Shown here: positions 24,262 through 32,476 of the stretch, one piece after another
How positions within the stretch are numbered: position 1 is the stretch's first letter
How the letters are laid out: each line of letters begins with the position of its first letter
Source of the DNA: Nonomuraea turcica
GTDB lineage: Bacteria; Actinomycetota; Actinomycetes; Streptosporangiales; Streptosporangiaceae
DNA: 64,000 nucleotides
Assembly: GCF_030718205.1 (NCBI RefSeq)
Contig: NZ_JAUZQF010000001.1
Span: forward strand, 248,001-312,000
Direction: 5' to 3'
Made by a program: the position numbers and the translations under genes
Notes under the pieces: generated by a model
The model's input: the letters and a program-made list of their open reading frames with translations, nothing else
Databases searched by the model: none
What the model was told of the DNA's origin: nothing

Positions 24262-26901
24262 GTGACCGGAGGTGGTTGGAGGAGCGAGACGGGCGATCCC
24301 GACGGTTCGCCCGAGCAGGTGAACGAGCGGCTCTCCCAGCCGTCACTGCCACCGGACGAACGGACGTCCCAGCCGTCGTCACCACACGACGAACGGCTCT
24401 CCCAGCCGTCGTTACCGCCGGTCGAACGGCTCTCCCAGCCCTCGTTACCGCCGGTCGAACGCTTCTCGCAGCCCTCGTCACCGTTCTCTCATCCGTTCTC
24501 TCAACCGTCGTTGCCGTCGCTACCGTCAGTGCCACCGACCACCGAGCTGACCGACCCCGACGTCGGCTACCCGGCCCCGGCGACGGACCCGATGCCTCCA
24601 GGCCGGCAGAAGCGCTTCCGTTCGCTGCTGATCGGCGGCGCCTCCGTCACGTTCGCGATCGTCGTGGCGGGCGGTGTGCTGGTGGCCTCCCGCCAGAGCG
24701 ACGAGCCGGCGGCCGCGGAGCTGGCCGGCAGCCTGTTCGCGGCGGGTCCGGCCGGCAGCGGCGACGGCCAGCAGCTGGAGCTCAATGGGGTCGCCGCCAT
24801 GGGCGCCACGGTGGTGATCGCGGGCGGCGAGGACGCCGACTCCGGCTACCGGACCGAGTTCTTCCTGTCCAAGGACGCGGGCCGCAGCTTCGTCCGCGCT
24901 CAGGTGCGGACCGCGAAGGGCGAGCCGCCCGCCGCCGGCGAGGTCCCCCGCCACCTCGCCGCGGGCCCCGCGAGCTCCGCGAGCTCCGGCGGCTGGGTCG
25001 CGCTCGGCGACCGCGTCGGCGGCACCGTCGTCTGGACGAGCCCCGACGGCGCGGCCTGGACCCGCCAGCCCGACGCCACCGCCAGCCTCGCTTTCGGCCC
25101 GCGCGACCAGGTCGCCGACGTCGCGTGGACCGGAAACGGCTTCACCGCCGTGGGACGGACCTCGGACAAGGGCGACTTCACCGACGCCTCCCCGGTGGTG
25201 TGGCTGTCCCGCGACGGCCGGAGCTGGGAACGCCGGGCCGGCTGGCGGCTGCACCCGCCGACCGGCGGCACCCTTGCCCTCACCGACGTGGCGAGCGTCA
25301 AGAACGCCATCGTGGTCCGCGGCGAGAGCTCCATCAAGCCGTACGACATCACCTGGCGCTCGACCGACGCCGGCAGCACCTGGCAGGCGTTCGCCGTCCC
25401 GGGCAAGTCGCGTATGCCGGAGCTGACCTTCGCCGCGACCGCGACGACCATGCTCGCGGTGCGCCAGGACGGCTCCCACGCCACCACCTACACCTCGCCC
25501 GACGGCGTGCGCTGGACGACGGCGGCGAAGATCGACGTGCCGGGCTTCCGGCGCCTGTTACGGCTGACCGCCACGTCCCAGGCCGCGGTCGCCACGATCG
25601 AGACCGACAGCGGGATCCGGCTGGTCCGCAGCACGGACGGCCGCTCCTGGCAACCCGCCGGCACAACGGCCGACGGCGCCGAGGTGCGCGATGCCGCCGC
25701 GGCCGCGGACAACACCGTCGTGGTGGGCGCCGACGCGGCCCACGGGGGCACAGGCGCCCTGCTCGCGGTACGCGACAAGGCAGGGAAAGACGTCCCCACC
25801 GGCCTCCCGAACACCACCGGGAGCGGCAAGGTCGTGGACGCGCTCGGCACGGCCGACGGCCGGGTGGTCGCGGTCGGTGGCGCCAACGGGGAGGCCGCCG
25901 TCTGGACCTCCGCGGACGGGACCGCGTGGGGGCGCATCCAGGACAAGGAGAAGGCCCTGACCGGCCAGGGGCGGCAGCGACTGACCGGCCTCACGTCCGG
26001 CTTCGCCGGCTGGCTGGCGGTCGGGTCGAGCGGCCGGACGCCCGGCCGTCCCCTGGTCGTGACCTCGGCGGACGGCGAGAGCTGGCGGCGGGCCGACGGC
26101 GTGGCGGCGTTCCAGCCCGACGGCACGAACGCGCTGATCGCCCGCGGCGCCGCCGCCGGCCCGGACGGCTACGTGATCGTGGGTGAGGACGGCTTCGGCG
26201 CGGGCACCTGGTGGTCCCCGGACCTCAAGACCTGGGAGCGCGGCATCCCGGCGGGCGAGGACAACCTCGTCGGCACGCCGACGACTAGGCGGTGGATGCA
26301 CTCCGTGACCAGCGGCATGTTCGGCTTCGTCGCCGCCGGCGGCGTGACCGACCCCAATGCCTACGGCGGCGTCTTCATCCGCCGCCCCACCGTGTGGATC
26401 TCGCCGGACGGCCGCAAGTGGTCGCTGGTACGCCTGCCGATCCCGGCCGGCGTCAACGAGGGCTGGCTGACCCACATCGCCTCCCACGACGATGTCCTGG
26501 TGACCGCCGGTACGGCCGTCACCGGCAACGGCACGGGCACGGCCGCGTTCGGGTACGCGTCGGTCGACGGCGGCCGGAGCTGGCAGCCGATCTCACTGCC
26601 GGTGGTGGCCGGCGAGCAGTCCAGCGTCACCGCCGTGGCCGCGACCCCGCGGGGCTTCGTCGTGGCCGGCACCGTGGGCAGGCCCGGCGACGTGGTCATC
26701 TGGACCTCGGCGGACGGCCGCTCCTGGAAGCCGGAGCAGCCGCGCGGCGTCGGCATGTCCGGCCCGGGCGACCAGCGGCTGACCGCGTTCACCACGGTGG
26801 ACGGCGAGCTCGTCGGCGTGGGTTCCACGGCCACCGGCCAGGGCGACGAGCCGACCGTGTGGCGGCGCCCGCTGTCCTCGGACGAGACCGGCACTCCGTA
26901 G
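24262..26901 (+). CDS. Membrane-anchored beta-propeller (Asp-box) protein with repeat N-terminus
   Basis: An 879-residue protein. Residues about 20-85 hold a low-complexity Ser/Pro repeat (ERLSQPSLPPV units); one membrane helix lies at about 120-142; the extracellular part carries about ten S-x-D-G-x-x-W strands (SPDGAAWTR, SRDGRSWER, SADGTAWGR, SPDGRKWSL, SADGRSWKP), the Asp-box pattern of sialidase/BNR propellers. No catalytic residues are evident, so it is more likely a binding or sensing protein. GTG 24262 follows GGGAGAGG. It is convergent with the kinase-WD40 gene. Confidence 0.75.
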   Translation: MTGGGWRSETGDPDGSPEQVNERLSQPSLPPDERTSQPSSPHDERLSQPSLPPVERLSQPSLPPVERFSQPSSPFSHPFSQPSLPSLPSVPPTTELTDPDVGYPAPATDPMPPGRQKRFRSLLIGGASVTFAIVVAGGVLVASRQSDEPAAAELAGSLFAAGPAGSGDGQQLELNGVAAMGATVVIAGGEDADSGYRTEFFLSKDAGRSFVRAQVRTAKGEPPAAGEVPRHLAAGPASSASSGGWVALGDRVGGTVVWTSPDGAAWTRQPDATASLAFGPRDQVADVAWTGNGFTAVGRTSDKGDFTDASPVVWLSRDGRSWERRAGWRLHPPTGGTLALTDVASVKNAIVVRGESSIKPYDITWRSTDAGSTWQAFAVPGKSRMPELTFAATATTMLAVRQDGSHATTYTSPDGVRWTTAAKIDVPGFRRLLRLTATSQAAVATIETDSGIRLVRSTDGRSWQPAGTTADGAEVRDAAAAADNTVVVGADAAHGGTGALLAVRDKAGKDVPTGLPNTTGSGKVVDALGTADGRVVAVGGANGEAAVWTSADGTAWGRIQDKEKALTGQGRQRLTGLTSGFAGWLAVGSSGRTPGRPLVVTSADGESWRRADGVAAFQPDGTNALIARGAAAGPDGYVIVGEDGFGAGTWWSPDLKTWERGIPAGEDNLVGTPTTRRWMHSVTSGMFGFVAAGGVTDPNAYGGVFIRRPTVWISPDGRKWSLVRLPIPAGVNEGWLTHIASHDDVLVTAGTAVTGNGTGTAAFGYASVDGGRSWQPISLPVVAGEQSSVTAVAATPRGFVVAGTVGRPGDVVIWTSADGRSWKPEQPRGVGMSGPGDQRLTAFTTVDGELVGVGSTATGQGDEPTVWRRPLSSDETGTP
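24325..24489. repeat. 33-bp coding tandem repeat (five units)
   Basis: Five in-frame 33-bp units starting at 24325, 24358, 24391, 24424 and 24457 encode the 11-residue ERLSQPSLPPV-type repeats in the cytoplasmic N-terminus of the propeller protein. Units 3 and 4 differ by one base. Confidence 0.85.
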
Positions 26902-27000
26902 TGCGGTCTCAGCACGGAACCGGCACTCCCTAGCGCGTGCCCGACACTCCCAGCGCGGGACCGGCACTTTCTAGCGCGTGCCCCACACTCTCAGCGTGGC
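26887..27000. repeat. Three degenerate ~41-bp repeats spanning the kinase-WD40 3' end
   Basis: Units beginning ACCGGCACT at 26887, 26919 and 26960 contain the last codons and stop of the minus-strand kinase-WD40 gene (third unit) and two decayed copies of the same end (for example GVSGTR followed by TAG in unit 2). The first unit reaches into the last codons of the convergent propeller gene. Confidence 0.7.
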
Positions 27001-29199
27001 GTCACCGGCAACTCCGGTGACGGTCGTGCCGTCCCGGCTGAACGCCACCGAGTAGACCCAGTCGGCCGGCCCGTCCAGCTCGCCGGTGCCGCGTCCGCTC
27101 GCCACGTCCCACAGCCGTACCTTGCGGTCATAGCCGCCGCTGGCCAGCGTCTTCCCGTCCGGGCTGAAGGCGACCGCGGTGGCCCAGCCCCGGTGACCGG
27201 CGAGCACGGTGCGCTCCTTGCGGGCGGCGACGTCCCACAGCCGGATGCTACGGTCGGCGCTCGCGCTCGCCAGGGTCTTCCCGTCCGGACTGAAGGCCAC
27301 CGAGAAGACCCAGTAGCGGTGGCCGGAGAGCACGGCGGCGGCCTCGCCGGTCGCCGGATGCCAGAGCCGTACGGTCCGGTCGTGGCCGCTCGTGGCGATC
27401 GTGGCGCCGTCCGGGCTGAACGCCACCGAGTCCACCCAGTCGGTGTGGCCGGCGAGGATCGCGGTGCCGTCGCCGGTCGCGGCGTTCCACAACCGCACGG
27501 TCCGGTCGCGGCTGGCGCTGGCCACGGTCTTGCCGTCCGGGCTGAACGTCACCGACCCGACCCCTCCGGTGTGGCCGGTGAGCGCGCCCCTGCCACGCCC
27601 CGAGGGCAGGCTCCACAGCCGTACGGTCCCGTCGTCGCTCCCCGTCGCGAGCGTCTTGCCATCCGGGCTGAACGCCACCGCGTGGACGCCCTTGGTGTGG
27701 CCGTCGAGCGAGGCGGTGACGCGGCGGGTGGCGGCGTCCCACAGCCACACGGCCCCATTGGCGCCGCTGGTCGCGAACGTCTTCCCGTCCGGGCTGTACG
27801 CGACAGCGTAGGCGGGTTCCGGGGAGAGGGTCCGGGTCACCTCCGGCTGGATCACCGGCGTCGTAGGCCCCGGGACGACGGTGGGTCGCGTCACGACCGT
27901 GGGCGTCGCCGGCCCGGCAAGGGCGAAGTATGCGCCCGTGGCGACGGCCCCGGCGGCCACCAGCCCGAGGGACGCGACGACCAGGGTGCGCCGCGACCTG
28001 AGACCGGCGCGAACGCGCGGACCCACCAGCGATTCCGTCGCCGAGACCATCCCAGCATCAGGGAACGACGCCCCGCCCGAGACCGGGGACGGACCCGAAA
28101 GCGAGGCGGGAACGGACTGCGACGACGAACCCGAGGGGAATGGCGGAGCCCACTGCGAGGACGGACCCGACGGCGAGGACGGACCCGACGGCGAGGACGG
28201 ACCCGACGGCGAGGACGGACCCGACGGCGAGAACGGGCCCGACGGCGAGAACGGGCCGGGCAGCGAGGACGACCCCGCAAGCGACGGGGTGCCCGTCTGG
28301 GACGCGGCACCCTCGCCACCGCCCTCCTGCGGCCGCGTCCCGATCGAGAAGAGGGATTCCTGGCCCATCGCCTCGCGCGCGGGATTGGGCACGCCGTGGC
28401 CGAGCAGGTAGAACAGCAGGTCGGTTGCCGACGGCCGGGCCGCGGGATTCTTGTCCAGGCACGCCACCACCAGTGACCGCATCGGCTCGGTGAGCCCGGA
28501 GAGGTCCGGCTCCTCGTTGAGTATGCGCTGGAAGATGCCCGGGATGCTGTCGTTCCCGAACGGCGGCCGCCCGCTCGCCGCGTAGGCCATGGTGGCGGCC
28601 CAGCTGAACATGTCCGACGCCGCGGTCACCACGCCGGCGCTGAACTGCTCCGGCGCCATGTAAGCCGGCGTTCCGAGGATGTCGCTGCTCTCGGCGACCG
28701 TGGAGTCCAGGGCGCGCGCCAGCCCGAAGTCGATCACCCGGGGCCCGTCGGGACCGCAGACGACGTTGCTGGGCTTGAAGTCGCGGTGCACGATGCCGGC
28801 CTGGTGGATGGCGACCAGCGCGGTGACGGTGGCGACCGCCAGCCGCTCCAGCGCGTCAGGGTCGCGGACCCCCTGCGTGGCGATGAGCCGGCTCAGCGAG
28901 ATGCCCTCGACGTACTGGCTGACCACGTACGGCTGGTCCCCGCTGGTGTCGGCGTCCAGCACCCGGGCCGTGCAGAACTGACGTACCTGCCGGGTCGCGG
29001 CGATCTCCTGGAGGAATCGCTCGCGGGCCTGGGGTTCCTCCGACAGCCGGGCGTGCAGCACCTTGATCGCGACGACCTGGCCCTCGGGCGACTCTCCGAC
29101 GTAAACGGTGCCCTGGCCGCCCGCGCCCAGATAGCCCGTCAGCCGGTAAGGACCCACCTGGCGCGGGTCGGTCGGCCGCAGAGGACTGAAACTGGGCAC
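26971..29199 (-). CDS. Ser/Thr protein kinase with WD40 beta-propeller (transmembrane)
   Basis: A 742-residue receptor-like kinase. Residues about 10-270 form a Hanks-type kinase: LGAGGQGTVYVG, VAIKVL, IVHRDFKPSNVV, VIDFGLA and YMAPEQ all intact. A Ser/Pro/Gly repeat linker follows (about 295-390), then one membrane helix (about 405-428) and seven WD40 repeats (xVAFSPDGKTLASxS ... VRLWD) forming a complete outward-facing propeller. I prefer GTG 29199 because GGGGAAGG lies five bases upstream; TTG 29214 is an alternative. Ligand unknown. Confidence 0.93.
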   Translation of the reverse strand: MPSFSPLRPTDPRQVGPYRLTGYLGAGGQGTVYVGESPEGQVVAIKVLHARLSEEPQARERFLQEIAATRQVRQFCTARVLDADTSGDQPYVVSQYVEGISLSRLIATQGVRDPDALERLAVATVTALVAIHQAGIVHRDFKPSNVVCGPDGPRVIDFGLARALDSTVAESSDILGTPAYMAPEQFSAGVVTAASDMFSWAATMAYAASGRPPFGNDSIPGIFQRILNEEPDLSGLTEPMRSLVVACLDKNPAARPSATDLLFYLLGHGVPNPAREAMGQESLFSIGTRPQEGGGEGAASQTGTPSLAGSSSLPGPFSPSGPFSPSGPSSPSGPSSPSGPSSPSGPSSQWAPPFPSGSSSQSVPASLSGPSPVSGGASFPDAGMVSATESLVGPRVRAGLRSRRTLVVASLGLVAAGAVATGAYFALAGPATPTVVTRPTVVPGPTTPVIQPEVTRTLSPEPAYAVAYSPDGKTFATSGANGAVWLWDAATRRVTASLDGHTKGVHAVAFSPDGKTLATGSDDGTVRLWSLPSGRGRGALTGHTGGVGSVTFSPDGKTVASASRDRTVRLWNAATGDGTAILAGHTDWVDSVAFSPDGATIATSGHDRTVRLWHPATGEAAAVLSGHRYWVFSVAFSPDGKTLASASADRSIRLWDVAARKERTVLAGHRGWATAVAFSPDGKTLASGGYDRKVRLWDVASGRGTGELDGPADWVYSVAFSRDGTTVTGVAGDATLRVWGTR
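28157..28264. repeat. 18-bp coding tandem repeat (six units)
   Basis: Six 18-bp units encode the SPSGPS/SPSGPF repeats in the juxtamembrane linker of the kinase. The first four are almost identical, indicating recent slippage. Confidence 0.85.
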
Positions 29200-29357
29200 A
29201 CGTACCTTCCCCAAGAAGGATGCTCAGCAGAATGATGGCGCAGGGACGCTTACGCACGAAATCCAGCGCTAAAAGCCTACTCTCATAAGGCGCACATCCG
29301 GCCTTCCGCAGCAACTCGGCCGCCGGATCGTTGATCTTGACGGCTTGTGGTGATATA

Positions 29358-29536
29358 GGTGGATTGGTGCGATTCCAAGGTGCGGCGGTGACAGCCCGCC
29401 GGTTCCGCCGGTAGCGGTGGGACGACTCGGTGTGATTCCGGGCCACGCGGTGACACCCCGCCACCTCTCGGGCCTTGCTCACGGCCCCTGACTCCTTCGT
29501 GTGGCGAGGATCGTCCTTGCCGCTGTCGAGAGGTGG
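29358..29536 (+). promoter_or_regulatory. FMN-riboswitch-like leader with complementary Shine-Dalgarno
   Basis: The leader shows the two FMN-aptamer half motifs: TTGGTGCGATTCCAA followed by GCGGCGGTGACAGCCCGC, and CGGTGTGATTCCGG followed by GCGGTGACACCCCGC. GGTGG (29358-29362) can pair with CCACC (29461-29465) as the closing P1 stem. CCACCTCTCG (29461-29470) is also the exact complement of CGAGAGGTGG (29527-29536), the ribosome-binding site of the downstream gene. The riboflavin gene downstream supports the call. I judge it an FMN (RFN) element from memory of the consensus; covariance scoring was not possible. Confidence 0.72.
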
Positions 29537-29542
29537 TGCCGG

Positions 29543-30763
29543 ATGTTCACCGGGCACATTCAGGAAGTCGGAACGGTGGTGGCCGTCGACCGTGCGCGTA
29601 TCGCGGTCAGAGCGCCCAAGGTCACCGCGAGCGGGCTGGGTTCGATCTGCCTGAACGGCGTCGGGCTGATGATCGCCCAGACCGATCACGAGACGGACGT
29701 GCTGGAAGCCAGGCTGACGGGCGAGACCCGCCGCAGATCGACCCTCGATCAGATCCAGCCCGGCACGCGGGTCAACGTGGAGGCGCCCTTGGCGCTGGGC
29801 GACCCGCTGGGCGGTCACCTGGTCCAGGGCGCCGTGGATGGCGTGGGCAAGGTCGTGAGGGTCGACGACGAGGGCGGCACACGGCGGCTGTGGATCAAGC
29901 CGCCGGAGCGTTTCCTCCCGCTGGTCGTCCCTAAGGGGCAGATCGCGGTCGACGGCGTCAGCCTGACCGTCGCCGAGGTGTCGCGTGACCGGTTCTCGGT
30001 GGCGCTTATCCCCATGACGTTGGAGGCCACCACGCTGGCGGAGTTGTCGGCCGGCGATCGCGTGAACCTGGAGTCCGATCTGCTCGCCCGCCTGGCGCGG
30101 CGCTGGCCGTCAGGCCCGGGGCGAGCGGTGGGCGAGGTGGTCGCGGCGCTGCCGTGGGCGGGACGGGTCTGGGGCAGGCAAGGCGTGCAGAAGGCGCTGG
30201 CGCAACTCGCGTCCGGGGGAGCCGTGGTGATCTGGGATCCCGACCGGGAGGGCGAGGGCGATGTGATATTCGCCGGGGCGCGGTTGCGGCCGGAAGCGTT
30301 CACCTTCCTGCTCACCCAGGTCTGCGGTCATCCGACCGTGCCGTGCGCGCCCGAGGTCCTGGACCGTCTGGAAATCGGGCCCATCCCTGGACCCGGTGAT
30401 CGGCATGGCACCCGGCCGCACGTTCCGGTGGATCTGGCCGCCGGAACAGGCACCGGGGTGTCGGCGGCCGAACGCGCCGCGACCGTACGCCGCCTGGCCC
30501 ATCCGGAGTCCAGGCCGGCCGACTTCCTCCGGCCGGGGCATGTCTTCCCCCTGGCCGCACGCCCTGGAGGGCTTGCCGAGCGTGCCGGTCACACCGAGGC
30601 CACCATCGCCCTGTGCGTGGCGGCCGGGCTACCGCCGGTCGGGGTGTGCTGTGAGGTCATGAACCCCGACGGAACCATGGCCAAGGCGGCCGAACTGGAG
30701 CTGGCCGCGCTGCGCTGGGGTCTGCCGCTGCTCGACGTGGACGACCTGAGGAAGCACCTGTGA
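29543..30763 (+). CDS. Riboflavin synthase-like domain fused to DHBP synthase
   Basis: A 406-residue fusion. Residues 1-190 are a two-barrel riboflavin synthase alpha (RibE/RibC) domain: MFTGHIQEVGTV, VNVEAPL, GGHLVQGAVDG, PKGQIAVDGVSLTV, VNLESD. Residues about 213-406 are a RibB-type 3,4-dihydroxy-2-butanone-4-phosphate synthase: DPDREGEGDVIFAG, GTGTGVSAAERAATV, RPGHVFPLAARPGG, GHTEATIAL, GVCCEVMNPDGTMA. The synthase half has Gly41 where the family has Cys (NGVCLTV), Ala97 where it has His (QGHVD) and Met158 in IPHTL, so its activity is doubtful; the RibB half looks complete apart from REGEGD for RENEGD. ATG 29543 follows GAGAGGTGG. Coupled to a methyltransferase by GTGA. Confidence 0.88.
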   Translation: MFTGHIQEVGTVVAVDRARIAVRAPKVTASGLGSICLNGVGLMIAQTDHETDVLEARLTGETRRRSTLDQIQPGTRVNVEAPLALGDPLGGHLVQGAVDGVGKVVRVDDEGGTRRLWIKPPERFLPLVVPKGQIAVDGVSLTVAEVSRDRFSVALIPMTLEATTLAELSAGDRVNLESDLLARLARRWPSGPGRAVGEVVAALPWAGRVWGRQGVQKALAQLASGGAVVIWDPDREGEGDVIFAGARLRPEAFTFLLTQVCGHPTVPCAPEVLDRLEIGPIPGPGDRHGTRPHVPVDLAAGTGTGVSAAERAATVRRLAHPESRPADFLRPGHVFPLAARPGGLAERAGHTEATIALCVAAGLPPVGVCCEVMNPDGTMAKAAELELAALRWGLPLLDVDDLRKHL

Positions 30764-31518
30764 TCACGGCGGGTCGCGACCTGTATGACGATCCCCGCTT
30801 CTTCGAGGGCTACCGCCGGCTCAGGGATTCCGGCGCCGGGATCAACGACGCCATCGAGATCCCGGCCATGAGCCGCATGCTCCCTCCCGTGGCGGGCGCC
30901 GCCATCGTCGATCTGGGCTGCGGGGCCGGCGCGCTCGCCCACCGGCTGGCCGACGCCGGAGCGGCGCACGTCCTGGCGGTGGACTCCTCCCAGCGGATGC
31001 TGGCGCTGGCCACCCCGCATCCGCGGGTCCGCTACCTGCACGCAGACCTGGACGAGCTCACTCTGCCCGCCCACTCCGCCGACCTGGTAGTCAGCAGCCT
31101 CGCCCTGCACTACGTCGCCGACTACCCGGGACTTGTCCGGCGCGTCGCACACTGGCTGCGACCGGATGGACGGTTCATCTTCTCCATCGAACACCCCATC
31201 TGCACCGCCGCCGATCCGATGACCGGCTGGCGGAAAACCGGCGAGGGCACCGTCTGGCCCGTCGACGACTACGCCTCCGAAGGGCCCCGGACCCAGAGCT
31301 GGATCATCGAGGGCGTGGAGAAACACCACAGGCGGCTGGCCACGCTGATCGGCGGCCTGCTCGACGCCGGCCTGGAACTGACCGGTATCGACGAACCCGT
31401 TCCCGGCCCCGCCATTCTCCAGAGCCATCCTCACCTGGCCGAACATCTCAGACGCCCGCCGCTGCTGCTGCTGGGAGCCCGGCGCAGAAAGGTCGATCCG
31501 GTAGACGGAGCGGAATGA
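30760..31518 (+). CDS. Class I SAM-dependent methyltransferase
   Basis: A 252-residue methyltransferase with motif I IVDLGCGAGALAHRLADAG (about 49-67), AVDSSQRML (motif II acid), ADLDELTLP, and LVVSSLALHYVADY. The start GTG 30760 overlaps the stop of the riboflavin fusion gene, so translation is coupled. Its substrate is unknown; coupling to riboflavin enzymes suggests a flavin- or lumazine-type acceptor (inference). Confidence 0.85.
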   Translation: MITAGRDLYDDPRFFEGYRRLRDSGAGINDAIEIPAMSRMLPPVAGAAIVDLGCGAGALAHRLADAGAAHVLAVDSSQRMLALATPHPRVRYLHADLDELTLPAHSADLVVSSLALHYVADYPGLVRRVAHWLRPDGRFIFSIEHPICTAADPMTGWRKTGEGTVWPVDDYASEGPRTQSWIIEGVEKHHRRLATLIGGLLDAGLELTGIDEPVPGPAILQSHPHLAEHLRRPPLLLLGARRRKVDPVDGAE

Positions 31519-32330
31519 CGAGGTTCGTGAACGCCAACCCGTACCAGACGATCGGCTTCGGCTACTCCCGCCACCGGCGCCCCGACCCCCGTATCGCCGA
31601 CCAGATCGACCAGGCCCTGGGATCCGCCCAGACGGTGATCAACGTTGGCGCCGGAACCGGCTCCTACGAGCCCCGCAGCCGGCGGGTCACCGCGGTGGAG
31701 CCGTCCACGGTGATGATGCGCCAGCGTCCCCCCGGCTCCGCGCCGGTCATCCAGGGATACGCCGAGAGTCTCCCGTTCCCTGACAAGTCGTTCGACGCCG
31801 CGATGGCCATCCTCACCGTCCACCACTGGACCGACGCGGCCGCGGGCCTCGCCGAGATGCGCCGGGTATCCGGCCGGCAGATCATCCTCACCTGGGACCC
31901 CGCCGTCACCGCACGATTCTGGCTGGTCGAGGAGTACCTCCCGGAGATCGCCGAAGCTGACGCCGGACTCGCCTCTGTGGACGTTGTCCAGACCTGGTTC
32001 CGGCGCAACGGCGCACGGGTGAGCGTCGTCCACGTGCCGGTGGCCGCCGACTGCACCGACGGCTTCCTGGGCGCGTACTGGCAACGCCCGCACCGCTACC
32101 TCGACCCCCAGGTACGCGCCGCAATCTCCGCGCTGGCAAACCTCGACCAGCACCTTGTCGAGTACGCGATGCGACGCCTCGCAGTCGACGTCGCCACCGG
32201 ACGCTGGCATGACCGTCACCGCCGCCTCCTGGCCGTCGGCACCCTCGACTTGGGCTACCGCCTCGTCATAACCACTGATCCGGCCACGCCGACCAGCCGG
32301 ACAGGCGGTCTGCTGCCGAATGTGACCTGA
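31515..32330 (+). CDS. Class I SAM-dependent methyltransferase
   Basis: A 271-residue methyltransferase: VINVGAGTGSYEPRSRRVTA (motif I), VEPSTVMMRQR, YAESLPFPDKSFDAAMAIL and VHHWTD, the Methyltransf_11 pattern. ATG 31515 overlaps the stop of the previous methyltransferase (ATGA). It is the last gene of the riboswitch-led operon; 146 bp separate it from the next gene. Confidence 0.85.
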   Translation: MTRFVNANPYQTIGFGYSRHRRPDPRIADQIDQALGSAQTVINVGAGTGSYEPRSRRVTAVEPSTVMMRQRPPGSAPVIQGYAESLPFPDKSFDAAMAILTVHHWTDAAAGLAEMRRVSGRQIILTWDPAVTARFWLVEEYLPEIAEADAGLASVDVVQTWFRRNGARVSVVHVPVAADCTDGFLGAYWQRPHRYLDPQVRAAISALANLDQHLVEYAMRRLAVDVATGRWHDRHRRLLAVGTLDLGYRLVITTDPATPTSRTGGLLPNVT

Positions 32331-32476
32331 GCGCCAAGGTAGCTCTGCGTGATGATGGTGGTGACAGTGCTCTGATCTTGCTGGTGCGGGAGGCCGGTGC
32401 GGCGCAAAGGCCGGCACAGATGAGGCCGGCGCACTCTCGTCCAGTCGGAAGGAGCCGAGGCGTGGGAGGGAACGCG

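Noticed and set aside
24325..28264. CRISPR-like repeat arrays at 24325-24489 and 28157-28264
   Set aside because: Units of 33 and 18 bp are in frame, have no spacers and encode Ser/Pro-rich protein repeats.
29358..29470. A cobalamin riboswitch
   Set aside because: The repeated GATTCC and GCGGTGACA-CCCGC blocks follow the FMN-type pattern, no cobalamin box is seen, and the downstream gene is for riboflavin.
29358..32330. A roseoflavin or toxoflavin biosynthetic cluster
   Set aside because: No RosB-like flavodoxin-type enzyme is present, nor GTP cyclohydrolase II or RibD-type deaminase as in toxoflavin loci; only the general theme of flavin plus methyltransferase is shared.
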